Assembly: GCA_037833965.1 (NCBI GenBank)
Contig: AP031355.1
Location: forward strand, 1,265,501-1,329,500
Direction of reading: 5' to 3'
Origin: Marchantia polymorpha subsp. ruderalis
Lineage: Eukaryota; Streptophyta; Marchantiopsida; Marchantiales; Marchantiaceae
Length of the DNA: 64,000 bases
Shown here: positions 46,373 to 58,884 of the stretch, piece after piece
Numbering within the stretch: the stretch's first letter is position 1
How the letters are laid out: every line of letters starts with the position of its first letter
Translations under genes and position numbers: made by a program
The notes under the pieces: generated by a model
Databases searched by the model: none
The model's input: only the letters and a program-made list of their open reading frames with translations
Told to the model about the DNA's origin: nothing

Positions 46373-48202
46373 TTGTTAGATCTACAAGCTTAAGCTTGAC
46401 TCACCTAATCAAACAACGCTACATAAATCAAGACTAATTGCTTGTGAATTTTAACAACAACACAAAAGTGATTACAGTGATATTTTTGTCCATGTTATTT
46501 GCTAGAAGAAATTCCACATTGTTTTTGAGTTTGTTGCTCATCAAAACATATCCAGACGTCGTACTGATGTCCAAATCGCTTTTCCAAACAACGTTCTCTA
46601 AGATGAAGTATACATGAAGCAATCTCTTTGTTTCAGCTCTCCAAGACGTGGGAGTGGCTTTTGCAAGTTAGAGCGAGCTCTTTATGGTCTGCGTTGGAGA
46701 CCACAAGCATAGTTACATTGCATTGAAATTGCACTTTGCAACCAAGAGCTTAAACAAAGTCAAGATGATCCAGACCTTGATCCTTTACAAAATCAAGATG
46801 ACATCCTGCTGTTGATCTTGTACGTGAAAAAACTGCAATTCACAAAATGTCATTCACAGTTCATTTATGATCTTGCTACCGTGCTCATGAAGTAGTTCTC
46901 CATGATTGATCTTGGTCTAATTTCCAAGTACTTAGGTGTTCACTTTGTACACACTTAGGAAGAATTATTACTACATCAAGCTTAGTATGCGCTATGTTTA
47001 TAAGTTGAGTTCTCATTCGATGACAGTTGTCCAAGCTTCGTACCATTTAATAACGGCCTCCAGCTTCACCTCAACACCAGCACACATGTTGTCAATGCCA
47101 ACGTATACAAGCGGCTTGTAGTCAAACTGATGTATCTCATACTCACGAATTCAACATTGACTATGCAACAAACCAGTCAATCGCTATATGCACAAGGCTC
47201 AAGAACTACATCTCACCGTCGTGGAGGGTAGAATCCGATTTATGAAGCTTTAGCCTTTTTTGGCATATTCTACGTCAATAGGGAGGAAACCGAGCAACAT
47301 GTTTTCTCTGATGCCAACTATGCAGCAAATTTAGACTACAGGATTTTCACAAGTGCGTTTCTCTCCATGTTTGATTTATCATTAGATTTTTGAAAATCCA
47401 AGAAACAAAGTTCAATTGCTCGATCCAGCTGCAAATCTTGATACCATTCTATTAGTCTCTGTTCTTCGGAAATTACTTGGATTCAAAGGCAAATGGAAAA
47501 AATTGGATGCTCTTCTAGCATTCATATTCCAATTGGTGTGGATAATTAAAAGGCCATAAAACTTGCGAACAAATCCATGTTCCACAATAGAACAAAGCAT
47601 TTTGAAGTTAATTGCCACTTTGGTCACCAAAAGCTTGAAGAAAGCGATATTCTTGTTGAGTATATCTTTACTACAAAGCAACCTGCGGACATGATTACAA
47701 AAGCATTAGGAGCAAGCAATTTGAAGACAGAGAGAGATCAATTAAACTTGATCCGTCTAACAGATATATCTGATTTCACATTTTATTAGTATATTATGTT
47801 TAGTGGATTGCACAAGGCAATGCACAAAGCTTTGAACTGCCAAGTATACCTCCATTTTATCAACAAATATCTTAGGGTTCACAAGTTGCACTCTGACATC
47901 AAGAATAAATCCACTCACAGGATTTTACTCAAAAGTTCTTTTTAGTTCTTGATGGACAAAGTTAGCGTTCGAGTAAGAGGGAATGTTGGACGTTACTCTC
48001 TCTACTATAGTTCATTACTATACTTAGACTTCTTTCAAAAAGCTTCTGCGTGTAGTTTGTGACTCTTCGTCTTAGTCAGAGCATATGAGTAGCTACCGAG
48101 AACCTATTGGTATTACACTACATATGTATCGTCTTTTATTAAGCATATCAAACGTTTTATTTCCACGCTGTGAGTTCTGTGCATACCTTAGGTTGTTCAA
48201 CA

Positions 48203-49239
48203 TGAGTCACACTAGTGTCATTGTCGCTGGTAAGTCTAGAGGTCATTCTCATTGTTCGCTCCTTCCAGTCCAATGTTGTTTCTCCATCATCTCAGTATTC
48301 TTTGAAAAATGATGAGATTTCTCTATGTATTTGTCTCACCTACGTATAGAAAGTTATGGTATGGTTTAGTACAGTCGCTTCTAGTAGTCCTTGTAGTCTA
48401 CCAAAGTCAGTGATTGTACCCGGACATATCATACTCGTGCCATTTTCCAAGCCTTTTGCTCTAGCGGGAAAATTATCCAAAGAATTAATCATCTAGAATT
48501 CCTCCTCACCGAAGTTTGTGCTGCGTGTATTACTGGAACTTTCATTTGAGGACTGAAAAGAGAGTAGAATAGCACAGTAGAATAGGATCCGAAGATATTC
48601 ACACCGCCTGCAGTCATATCAATCCTCAATTCACATAGAGGTCCGGTCATCCAGATAATCAAATTGCGCCCACAATTGCAGCAAGAACCTGTAAAGATTC
48701 AAAGTTTCCATGCCATATGGTCGAGGATATTTGATTGCCGAACATTCTCAAGTAGGTAACTGATAAATCCTTATTGTAACTCAACAGACACTCGGAGCCC
48801 TAACACAAGTTGTCTCCAGGATACTTCTTTGCTCGTACGTATTCACCTTGCATCTATGCGTTTAAGTGTTATTCACCAGATTACATCTTTTCAAACTCTT
48901 GAAGTTTATTAACTATCATTTTGAAGCAATCACATGCTCTTGCAATATATTATCATACAACAAGCTATTTATATACTAGATAAATCACATAACTATATAA
49001 TTCATTCTTTCACGTTAAAAATCAATTAAAAGTTTGATTTAATCAATACAAAATTTTGATTGCAAAACTTATTGTTGGAAGAAAAACATTGCCAAAATCA
49101 ATAATTTTGTTACAAACACAAGTCTGTTTTGTAATTTATTTTTACTTAATATAACATCTAGAAAAAATTGGTAAAAGTGAATTAACATTGAGAACACTTA
49201 ATGATTTGGGATTATCTCTTTGAATTTAAGTCATCAAAA
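48203..49239. other. unit flank between GLP6 and gene B
   Basis: The sequence continues the unit broken by copia-2 and matches 58010-58550 at several places (CATTGTTCGCTCCTTCCAGT versus CATTGTTTCGCTCTTTCCAG). The middle, 48350-49000, has no counterpart I could follow. No gene is seen. Confidence 0.5.
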
Positions 49240-49720
49240 CGGATTGACAATTCAGTAAGCTTCATGCATTTTGTAGCTCACACATTGGTACACAACACAG
49301 GTATTCCAATTATTTTTCTCTCTCACGTATTTATACCTTTAGCGCAGAGCACGAAATACTATCACCCTTCTATGTGTAGAAATTTTTGTCTGAGAACACA
49401 AAATATAGTAGTTAAGCGTTATTAAATATAAACACGTAAATGCACATGAAGATACCTACACATGGAAAGTAGAGGAGGAGAGTGTAGCAAAGAAAGGAAT
49501 AGAGCACTAGGAAGGCTTTTAAAATTACAACCAGTCGGATCCAAGGTTTGGTTGCTTTTAGGCCAAAGAGGAGAAAGTCATTTAGGCCATGGAAGAAATG
49601 GACACTCCTACTAAAGGGATTATCTTTGACAGCTTAAGCTCGTACTAGTCTTTAATAAGCATTACCATCAAAGAACTACTATGGGAATTTGCATCCAAGA
49701 TTATATATTTCTGCGTGTTG
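49240..49720 (+). repeat. dispersed repeat, related to 4440-4900
   Basis: Extra DNA compared with the unit before gene C, where GTACAC is followed almost at once by the GGGTGGGCAAACC motif; here about 720 bp intervene. It matches the repeat above GLP2. Confidence 0.5.
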
Positions 49721-50056
49721 TAACCTTTACTTAGACAGGATGAAGTGTGTTTCATTTGATATTACACTGTTTTTCAAGTATATTTAGCCAGTAAACTTGT
49801 GCGATTTGTTGCTATGGCTAACAGAACATACTTTTGTGGTAGATACTCCCACTAGATTAGGAAGGTACGTAGTAGTATAGATATTTTCTGACTAAAGTAG
49901 CCAACAAATAAGAGTGGCCAAAATTGTGCCTTAGATTTGCATAGAGAAATGTGGGAATTTGGCATTTCAACCATGAGTTTGATGTGTAAAAAGTTTTCGT
50001 GTGCACTTGGGTGGTCAAACCGATTGGACAACCATTCAGTGTCAGATCAAACAATG

Positions 50057-50058
<2 letters not shown>

Positions 50059-50105
<47 letters not shown>
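50059..50105. repeat. (AT)n microsatellite
   Basis: A pure alternating AT tract of 47 bp. Confidence 0.95.
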
Positions 50106-50108
<3 letters not shown>

Positions 50109-50439
50109 GCTAAAAAGATCTATATTGTCTATAAATATGTAAATTAGATTTATAGCACTTATAATTTTTTTATTCATTTATTTGTTTAACATATACATGA
50201 TTATATATGTATATGTATTTATTATTTTACAAGTTTGAACAGTTCAAAAAAGATAAAATGTAGGTTTCAGTTAAAGATAGTTTTTGCCTCTTATACCCGA
50301 GTGTCAACTTTGTGCTTGAAACACTTTCAGGAGTTTCCCTTAAATTATCTGGAAATTCCCATTTCCGTTATAACAAGCTCTTTGAATTTCATTATTACAA
50401 TCTCTTGGAGAAAACGCTCGATGCCGAATAGTTTTCAAC

Positions 50440-51567
50440 TTTCATGTTTGACAATGTATCCGATTAATTTTCTTCATCGACATGACCTGGCCAACCAAGA
50501 AAGGTTTCTGTTAGGGACACGTTCAGGGCTTGAGTATTAAGAGGCGCGGTCCTCTTTGGTTGTCTATGTTTCCCGCTACCTGCGACTGTTATCCCAGGGA
50601 GATTTCGGACCTCTGGACTCAACTTGGGCATGAGGCAGGCCTCATGCCCAAGGTTTAGGGTAAACTCCTGAGGTTTGTTACATCTGCACTGTGTCTCTCA
50701 TCACCGCGTCGTCGACCCACCACGACCACCGTCGACCACGACGAGGTGGGGACAGGGGATCTTGACCTTACCTGGTAAACCAGACAGTGAACTTAAACGC
50801 GGCGATGACTTGTCCATGTAGAACAATTTCTTACTGACACCAGATATTGTCGCAAATAACCTGTGTCGGAAACCATGCACCCACAGCGACCTTTTAAATC
50901 CAGATGACAACGAGGAAGGGCTGCAAGGACAAAAGCCGTAGGCATTCCGGCCACCTTGCCCTCTTTGCAAGAGCTAATAACCAAGAAAATCTAAGGAGGA
51001 ACGCTGGTGAATGAGCCCAAAGAGTTGAAGTTTGCAGCGGTCTGTCTTTGGACACATCAGCGAAGCACAACCGATCATGCCCAGCTCAAGGTTTGGGGAT
51101 GAGGACTTGAAAAACTCACTCAGAACTTGATACACGACTCAGTCAATTGAACCTTGTCGAGCTCTAGCCTCCAGCGGTCCCCAACGCAGTCTTTCGTTTC
51201 AGCTCGTTCAAGGAGAGACTTCGGAATTTACGACAAATCGACAAAAGTAACTATTTTCATGTTTGGTCCATTACGGACAAGTGAGCCCTTTAAGTGAAAA
51301 ACTTCAGGAGAATGTTCTTGGGCCGCAGTCGTCGAGCTCCAGTCCTACCTCACGTAGTGACCTTTAACGAGCATCTGTATCCTGCAGACCACAACACCAA
51401 ATTGGGCGATTGACTTTGTCAACGCGAAGCAAAATACTTGCGTCCCTCATCTGCGTTGAAGTCAAACGATGCAGTCCAGTTCCCAGGGCAAATCAGCTTC
51501 AGCCACGCTCCGAAGCGCGTGTCAGTCCTGACCTTGTCTCCGGAGTTCCATGGCTCCATGGCAATCC
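50440..51567 (+). repeat. upstream block of At4g22030-like gene B
   Basis: Counterpart of 31780-32835 and 58885-59924. The palindrome of the other copies is expanded here (50709-50743) by an inserted CC-rich stretch between the arms. The last 100 bp before the TATA box (CCAGTTCCCAGGGCAAATCA, CCATGGCTCCATGG) are nearly the same as in gene A. Confidence 0.6.
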
Positions 51568-51574
51568 TTTATAA
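51568..51574 (+). promoter_or_regulatory. TATA box of At4g22030-like gene B
   Basis: CCTTTATAAGCAGCAGGAG, 174 bp above the start codon. Confidence 0.65.
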
Positions 51575-51747
51575 GCAGCAGGAGCTCCCAACCCACAACA
51601 ACATTATCCAACTACGCACAACACCGACCGAAGAATAGCTCAGAAGCATACAGTCTCTCATCTCCCCATCAAACCCGAAATTCAATTCTTCGACATCCTT
51701 TGCATAGGCTGTCAATTTCCAAGGGCCACCAGAAACACATCACCGAA

Positions 51748-52986
51748 ATGGCGCTTTTCGCTGTTTCCTGTGTCTTACCGGTGGACAGTTGTTCGCTTGT
51801 TCATCCCAGATTGGGGCATACAAAATTGCAATTCCAAGATCGACATCGCAGTGCGCACATTAGTCTTTCCAACCGACGCACACTCATCAGAGCCGGTTTA
51901 CCTTTGACGAAGGAGAAACTAGTTGAGACCGGCAAGGTAGAATTTGTGCACGACAGGATTGCCGATTACTCAAAGGGCTGGACAAATGTTATTGGTCTGC
52001 CAGACCAGCGCGTCGTCAGTCAATTCGAAGCCCTCTCAGTGTTGGTGTCGGACAGGGTCGAGATGCACTCAATTCTCGCGCTGCAACGGGACAACTGGAA
52101 CCGACTCTTCCACAATACCATCACCATGGCCTCCGTTGCTGCTGCCACCGCCTCGGCCGTCAATGGCGCTGTACCCGCTTCCGGGTTACAGGTAGTGGCG
52201 ATTGTTCTTGGTATGGGAGCAGCTGCGCTCATGGCGCTCGTGAGCAAATTCCAGCCGTCGCAGCTTGCTGAAGAGCAACGGCATGCTTCTCGCTTCTTCA
52301 AGCGATTGGGAGCTGATGTGGAGGCCACCTTACAGGTTGATCCGCGACTGCGCGGAGAAGCATCTATCTACTGGGAGCAGTCGATCGCCACCGCGCATGC
52401 TCTAGACCGAGCTTTTCCCCTGCCACTCACACCCATTGTGGTGGAGAAGTTCCCCAAGCAAGTGCTTCCATCGAAGATCAGTGGCGATGTAGATCTCGCT
52501 CGACCTGAGGTTGAAGTGTCCCCAAATTCTCACAAAAATGGATGGACATGGTCTGCAGTGGAGGACCTCAGGCACACGGCTGAACTTCTGCGCACGTCCG
52601 ACGTTCCAGAATACACAAGTATGGCCAACGATGCCAAGGGTCTCAACCTGATTTTGTCGATCACCTCTCCTATGCTCGCTACAGCGGGTGTTATTTTGAA
52701 CATGGCTGGCTGTCCAGCTGTAGCTGCAGCAGTTACCGTGAGCTCCCTGTTCGTGCATACGTTCACACACGCTCTTCAGATGGGCGCTGTGATTGAGGTG
52801 TACAGAAACTGCGCTGGCTATTATGCTGCAGTCGAGAGGTCCATCGAGCAAACGCTGCGCTTACCTGTTGAGCAACGTGAAGATGCTACCATCTTCCAGC
52901 AAAAGATCGCAGTGCTACTCGGAAGGAGACCAGCAGTGACACCGATGGTGCCCGTCGGCTGTAAATCTGCCGGAGTTTTGTTCTGA
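51748..52986 (+). CDS. At4g22030-like plastid membrane protein, copy B
   Basis: 412 aa, collinear with copy A without gaps. Compared with A it has Ala189 in FFKRLGAD, Asp295 in MANDAKG, TWSAVED and a FTHALQ reading in the last hydrophobic stretch; these are shared with copy C, so B and C are closest. Private changes include Cys15, Leu70-region DRIADYSKG and Cys405 (VGCKSAGVLF). The transit peptide still ends LIRAGL. Start chosen at MALFAVSCVL, as for copy A; the longer upstream frame runs through the predicted 5' UTR. Confidence 0.9.
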   Translation: MALFAVSCVLPVDSCSLVHPRLGHTKLQFQDRHRSAHISLSNRRTLIRAGLPLTKEKLVETGKVEFVHDRIADYSKGWTNVIGLPDQRVVSQFEALSVLVSDRVEMHSILALQRDNWNRLFHNTITMASVAAATASAVNGAVPASGLQVVAIVLGMGAAALMALVSKFQPSQLAEEQRHASRFFKRLGADVEATLQVDPRLRGEASIYWEQSIATAHALDRAFPLPLTPIVVEKFPKQVLPSKISGDVDLARPEVEVSPNSHKNGWTWSAVEDLRHTAELLRTSDVPEYTSMANDAKGLNLILSITSPMLATAGVILNMAGCPAVAAAVTVSSLFVHTFTHALQMGAVIEVYRNCAGYYAAVERSIEQTLRLPVEQREDATIFQQKIAVLLGRRPAVTPMVPVGCKSAGVLF

Positions 52987-55470
52987 AAACCTGGTCAGCT
53001 CAGCTCATCATAACTATAGGCCACTGACTAGTGGCCATTTATTAGAAGAAAGCCTTGGTGATGCTCCAAGATCTTGGCTCACCAAACCAATTTTGTAAGG
53101 ATAGGTAGGACTGCAGAGTAAATTTGAACGTCATGGAGCCCATGGATTGTGGGATTCACGTCAATAGCAGAAAGCAGAGAAGTAGCTGTGCAGGGCGATT
53201 CCATTACAAATCCCCAGAAGGGTTTTAGAAAGAAAATGTACAATGTCATGACACTTCAAAACATGTAAATATCAATGCATCCGACCCAGTGTGAAAATTC
53301 CTCTCCCCACAAAGTTGTGTTATGAGAAAAAGATCTGTTTGAGTTATGAAGGTGTTTGAATCCAATTTTCTCAAAGAAGTTCGGCATCCATGTTTCAACT
53401 GAGGGAACCTGTCCGCACAATGGACTCCGAGAACTGTATAGAATGTACTAAGGTAGCCTCGGTTCTTGGCAAAACATGTCTCACTGCAGTATCTCGGCTG
53501 ATTTATCTACTATCTTCACAACAGTTTGTAAATAATGATCATACTAAAGTGACCTCAAGTAACGCTGATCGTTCATCTGTTCCATGGTTAGAAGTAGAAC
53601 ATTTCGTGTGATGCTTACTCTTGATATCATGGAAAACTTTGGGCCATCAATATTCATGTCAGAACGCTTTATTTGTTCTCATAGAAGTCACAGTTAATTT
53701 CTTCTCTAACTATGGCCGAAGCTTTGAACAAATAGCAAATAGATTCATCGCTTTCTAAACGTTCTGATATTGTAGCAGCAATTGTAGCGCTATTATAGCA
53801 ATCCTGTTGTTCGCATTCAAACTTTTAGTAAGAGGGCCCCGTTTCTAAGTCTAGTTAATATCGCATGACATGCAGGGTGACAGTGGGGGAACCGACCAGC
53901 TAATTAGCAAGTGCTGCAATCTACTAGTTTGACATTCACCTAGATTCAAGGATTTGATCTGCAATCTGATTGCTAGCAGTACGAATTACATACAGGTCCC
54001 CTAGTCTGAGTTTATTACCACTTCCATCACTCCACAAAATTCAGACGAATACATCCTACGCCTTTCAAGTTGATTCTCGAGCTTGTGGCCTATTTCTTTT
54101 GATAATACAGTTGGAATCATGCCTGATTGATTCAAACAAGAACGAGAAACAAATGACTGGTTGGTATACATTTCGGAGAAGGTAAACAATCAACATAATA
54201 CCGTAGTCAAGATTCCCCTACACGTTTCTACGCAACGTGAACGCTGGACATTGCTCGGAGCTGCAGTCTCTGCCATGCAATGTCCGTCCAGTGGAGAGCT
54301 TCAACTCGATGACTACAAAGGTAGTTTGGGGTATGAATGATTAAAAGATGTGGAAATCGAGTCTCAATGGCTCACTATCCGCAGACCACACGAAACCCAT
54401 CAATGTACTAGACCACTAACTGGACCTGGGAGACCTGGAGACCTGGAAACCTGGAAGGCGTGGGAGACAATTCAGTGACTTTAGCCTACGTATATGAAAC
54501 TGTGATGTTCTATATGAATTCTACAGGTGGCCAAATTTATCGACAAAAAGCTGGACCTGGACATACTACTTTCTTGTCACGGTGACAATGTCATCTCGAC
54601 ACATGAGAGATATCAAGGGACGCAGTCTCTGATCGTGTGCGAATCGAGATCGGTCAGTGTATCTTGCACGCCGCTAGATGTCACGACAAGCCTCTTCGCA
54701 CGGGCCTGTGTATGAATGACTGAGAACACATGCTCAGCACATGGAGAGCTTCTCATGTTAATTTGGCGTTTCAGGGTTGACTCCTTGCACACACTCTTGA
54801 ATGAGTCGGACATGGGCACCAGTAGAGCATGAGTGAGAAGTGAGCCATACACAGACTAGCCCAACTATTTGGCACTTTTCCAAAGAGGAATTTTCGATTT
54901 GCAAGTAGATGCATGCATGGCACTCTAGATGGTTACGGATTTGCTTAGGTTCATCTGGGTGACGATGGCATACTAATTTGTCTTTTCAAAGTTTGTTTGG
55001 GCTCTGTCAAGAAGCCAAGTTCAATAGTCAGCTTGTTGTATTAGACCAAACTTCGGCTCCGCATGTTTGAAATATGACAGTCCGATTAAACTCTCCATTA
55101 AATTTTCCATTATTAAGATACCAAAGTGTGAATATGAAACCTTAGCGTGATGCTAACTTCTCTAGATGGAATTAATGGATTTAGAGAGATAATAATTAAC
55201 ATAGCCTTTGAAATTAGAATTATAACTATCAGTTGACAAAAGAAAAGTCTCAACTACAGTAGTTTGTTACTACTCTGCGGGACTGTCCACTTAACCTGCA
55301 TCTCCACAATTACTCATACCTAGATTTTGCATTCAAGCTGATAGAAGTTGCAGTGCTGGACACAAGCCGCTGACGAACAAAATGTTTGATTCAGCTCAAC
55401 TCTACCTTGAGCTCAATGTCGATCGTTGAATGACAAAAAATATTTGTAATTAGGCACTCGATAAATGTTT
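52987..55470 (+). repeat. 3' flank and spacer after gene B
   Basis: 52987-53280 is almost the same as after gene A. About 53290-53540 is present here and in part after gene C (AAGTTGTGTTATGAGAAAAAG) but missing after A. From 53550 it follows the shared spacer. No gene is seen. Confidence 0.6.
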
Positions 55471-55928
55471 TTCAGATTAACGTTGTGGACCCACGTTTAT
55501 GAATTCGGTGGACTTCGATGCATTAGTTCCGAATGTTGGTAATGTTAGGAAATTTATGTGCCACCCAAAATACAGGGCAACAGTTCGATACTTGTGACTC
55601 ATATTGAACCATCGAACTCGGCAGTGCATCCATTCAAAAGGACGATGGTGCCAATTCGACAGTCTTCGACAGTAAGATGCAGCTGTTTTGTTTTCATCCC
55701 TGTAGAACTTGTCGAATGTCGACATAAAAAAGTGACTTTTGTCGCAATTACGTTCTGTAGGCCCTACATGCGCTGAAGACAAGAAGGGATATAGAAGATC
55801 GCAATTGTTGTCCCCATGCGGTTGGATTTGCGATATTACGAGTCTAGTTTATTTTCTGGAGGAATGATTCGAAGGAATTGCACTTCATGTAGCATCACAT
55901 AGAGTCGTGCATACCGCCGTTCGAAGAG
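55471..55928 (+). repeat. conserved spacer block above GLP7
   Basis: Same block as 37430-37990. Both strands' frames are broken compared with the GLP6 copy; PPKIQGNSSILVTHIEPS is still readable on the plus strand. Confidence 0.55.
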
Positions 55929-55934
55929 CACGTG
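55929..55934 (+). promoter_or_regulatory. G-box CACGTG in GLP7 promoter
   Basis: AGCACGTGAGACTGTTATC, in the same context as before GLP6. Confidence 0.55.
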
Positions 55935-56271
55935 AGACTGTTATCTTCATCGGAGTAAGTAAGATTCGACCTCAACCCACAAGTTTGATAGTTGGGATTG
56001 CAGCATACAGGCGAACTCATATGCACTGGGCTGGGCTAACCGATACGACCACCATATAGACTCAGTACAGACATCACCATCAAGCCAGGAGTAAGGACGA
56101 ATTGGGAAGTACATTTTAGCAAGACTTTGCTGGATTATACGTGAGCTGGATGAGGTCATCAGTTTCGACAGTTCGCCAAGCGCTGCAGCGACAGGCCGGA
56201 AAGCTTACATGATGCTCCCTACAAAAGTTCCATGGGAGAAAACAGCCAAAATCACTGTATAACTCTCTCGG

Positions 56272-56279
56272 GTACATAA
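56272..56279 (+). promoter_or_regulatory. degenerate TATA box of GLP7
   Basis: At the place where GLP6 has GGGTATATAAAGAGG, GLP7 reads GGGTACATAACTCTC, so the core promoter motif is lost. Sequence resumes normal alignment at ACATAACCGGAACTCAGCG. Expression may depend on another site, such as GTATAACT just upstream. Confidence 0.5.
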
Positions 56280-56348
56280 CTCTCTTTGAACACAACATAA
56301 CCGGAACTCAGCGAGGTGAGCTACTGACCTGCTCTTTTAGAAGTCAAG

Positions 56349-56578
56349 GTAAGTTCTTCACCAATTCTATAATCATTGGTGGCTACGAAATCTGCGCACA
56401 TTCATGAGCAACTCCCTAGACCTGGCTGGTGATTTTAGATATGTCAAGTTGGATTGGGTTGCGATCCTGGTTTCAGATTGATCAACTCAGATAATTGAGT
56501 TTGTGATGTATGCTGAAAGTACTGCTTGGGAATATCATTTTTTCTAACCAAGCTCACAACAAATATGTTGGCTTGCAG
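56349..56578 (+). other. predicted 5'-UTR intron of GLP7
   Basis: GTAAGTTCTTCACC donor and TTGGCTTGCAG acceptor; 230 bp. Both splice sites are intact although the TATA box is not. Confidence 0.7.
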
Positions 56579-56606
56579 ATCTTAAGCTCGAAATTTTTCA
56601 GTAATC

Positions 56607-57218
56607 ATGGCCACCATGAAGCTCGTGCTTATCCTCATGATGACAACCATCGTTGCCGTCTGGGCTCGTGACCCCGAGCTCACAACCGATTTCGCCGTTC
56701 CAGTAGGAATGAACGCTTCCTTGATCAATGGAGATTTCTTCACATTCACAGGTCTCAGAAACTTCTCCGCTGCTCCAAACACCTTTGGCTCCAAGAAGGT
56801 TACGCATGTCGAATTCCCCGCTCTCACTGGACTCGGCGTCGGCGTGACCCTCCTCGAGTACAAGCCCAACACTCTGAACCCTCCCCACACTCACGCCCGT
56901 GGATCAGAGCTCATCTTCGTCATGGCCGGACACTTGGACGTCGGCCTCATCGACTCTGCCAACAAGCTGTACTCTGCCCATCTCCATGAGGGTGACTTGT
57001 TCGTGTTCCCTCAGGGTCTTGTCCACTTTCAGATCAACATGTCCAAGGAGAAGAGTGTTCTGGCCATCTCTGCTTTCGGTAGCTCCAACGCCGGCACCAT
57101 CTCGATGCCCAGGAACATCTTTGGATCTGGTATTGAGGACGAGGTTCTCCTCCAAGCTTTCAAAATCACCTCCGCCGAGTTGATGAAATTGAAAGCTCCA
57201 TTCACGCCGACCATGTAG
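56607..57218 (+). CDS. germin-like protein GLP7
   Basis: Complete 203-aa GLP of the second tandem unit, sister to GLP6. Its metal ligands are kept, but box 1 reads HTHARGSE, with Ala97 for the proline that every other copy has. Other private residues are Asn41 (LINGDFF) and Thr200 (FTPTM). Sequons are at Asn36, Asn52 and Asn144. With the altered TATA box, these changes suggest either reduced constraint or a change of role. Confidence 0.93.
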   Translation: MATMKLVLILMMTTIVAVWARDPELTTDFAVPVGMNASLINGDFFTFTGLRNFSAAPNTFGSKKVTHVEFPALTGLGVGVTLLEYKPNTLNPPHTHARGSELIFVMAGHLDVGLIDSANKLYSAHLHEGDLFVFPQGLVHFQINMSKEKSVLAISAFGSSNAGTISMPRNIFGSGIEDEVLLQAFKITSAELMKLKAPFTPTM

Positions 57219-58884
57219 ATTTACAGTATCAAGAATCAAAGTCCTACGCAGGATAAAGTGTGTCCTGGTCGCTCAGTACTTTCATATATTCTCTCCATGA
57301 GCTCGATGCGGATCAATTCTCGGACATATATCTTGAAAAGTTTCAGATTTTCATGAGAAGCAGTGTGTTCCCTTTGAGAATCTTTTAAAGAAATTTTCAC
57401 TTCGCGAAATCTGAAAACAATTACTCCCTTGAGAATGTCTAATTGTTCGGTTTAAATATGTCTGTGAACTGAAATGACAAACGAATGTCCAGTTTCTACC
57501 ATTCGTTTGTCATTTCAATTTGTGGTAAGAAGCTATGTTTCACATGGTGTGGAGAAGCTGGTGGATTCTATTTGAAACCCTGGTAAACTGGTATAAATGG
57601 ATGTATCCACGCTGTGTTCTACAATCGACACATAGACCTGATAATATACACTGTTATTCATTTGAGTTCTACGTATAATTGTCTACGTCAGGACAATTCC
57701 TATACAGTTAAGTTTGCAATTCTGTAAATTGAACACGTCAAATCTTCCTTGCGCTTGGTAGACCCAAAAAAGTGAAATATGATATGGCAAGTGGTCAGAA
57801 ACAAAAACCATATATTTTGTACAATTTAAAGGTGACCAATCTCGAAATATGCCTACGATTGAAAAAGAAAGATCTTCTTTAACTATCTTCCTCTAATATC
57901 GAACATTGAAGTTGTGAACGTTTAAACAGCCGAAATATTTAACATGGTATCAAATAAAAGCGAAAGAGGTTAACCCAGGCGCACATAATCATGCAACCAA
58001 TTTATGCTTCATTACACTGTTATTGTCGTAGGTACGTCTAAAGCTAATTCCATTGTTTCGCTCTTTCCAGTTCAGTGTTGTTACTCCAAAAAGTAAGTCA
58101 TCTGTGAAAAGTGGTGAAATTCTCAATGACGTAGAAAAGCTATGATTTTATCTGTTTTAGAGGAATTACATGCTGAACCAAATTATTGTCGTTCAATATT
58201 CTTTTATAAGAACAGTAGATGATCGAACATATATACATATTTCACTCTTATCTTATCTTTAAAGTTTGATTTAATTTTAGATCAATTTTTTCAATTAAAA
58301 AAATTTAATTTTTAAAATTAATCTTGCAAGACAATACTTACAAAATAGATTTATTTTTTTGGTTGAAATTTAACACATTTTTCATGTTATAGTCACAATT
58401 GGTCTATATGAAATTTCAGTGCTATAGAAACAAAAGTATGCATTGTATTTTATTATTAATTGCAGAAAAATCCTAAAAGAAATGATTACACAATTGAAAC
58501 TAAAATTTTGTTCCATGAAATGAAATTACCTCCATAGATTCAAGTCATATAAATGGATTGAAAATTCACTGAATTTCAAGCATTATGAGTCTCACACATG
58601 TACACTAGGGTGGGCAAACCTTTTAAACTACCTTTTACAGTGTCAGGTCGGACACATATATGTAGATAAATAAATAATATATATAAATAAGTCTGTATTA
58701 GTGTAGTTTTTCAAGCTTAATAGTTAAATTTCAAATCAAAATATTTATTGCTTCCTAAAACCTGAGTGTCAACACTGTGTAGGATTTCACTATTTTTATC
58801 TAAAAATTCCTATTTTAATGATAATAAGTGGTTTCATTTTCCATATTTACAGTCTTGGAAAAGTTTCTAACCGAAGATTGTTAG
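57219..58884. other. GLP7 3' flank and unit junction
   Basis: No gene is seen. About 57990-58020 (GCAACCAATTTATGCTTCATTACAC) includes the paralogous empty site of copia-2. About 58230-58500 is AT-rich. A motif GGGTGGGCAAACC at 58611 is an orphan piece of the GLP promoter-distal region, also at 50018. Confidence 0.55.

Larger units (their letters stand above)
39920..48202 (+). mobile_element. Ty1/copia LTR retrotransposon fossil (copia-2)
   Basis: The 5' LTR is 39920-40135 and the 3' LTR 47984-48202. Both start TGTTKGACGTTA and share TTTGTGACTCTT or GCTTGTGACTCTT, TATTACACTA and CTGTGCATACCT. An exact 5-bp duplication TGAGT flanks the element (39915-39919, 48203-48207). The primer-binding site TGGTATCAGAGC (initiator-Met tRNA) is at 40136-40147. 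Parts: gag N-terminus (40288-40830), more gag (about 45714-45850), an RT remnant near 46650-46960 with a GLRW..PQA and DDILLL trace, and an RNase H/C-terminal end (47300-47790). Much of integrase and RT is lost and it has many breaks. The LTRs are well diverged, so it is old. A nested element (40844-45713) and a reversed fragment (45986-46372) lie inside. Confidence 0.88.

Noticed and set aside
50059-50105. Matrix-attachment or origin signal at the AT tract
   Set aside because: A plain dinucleotide microsatellite explains it; nothing else supports a special role.
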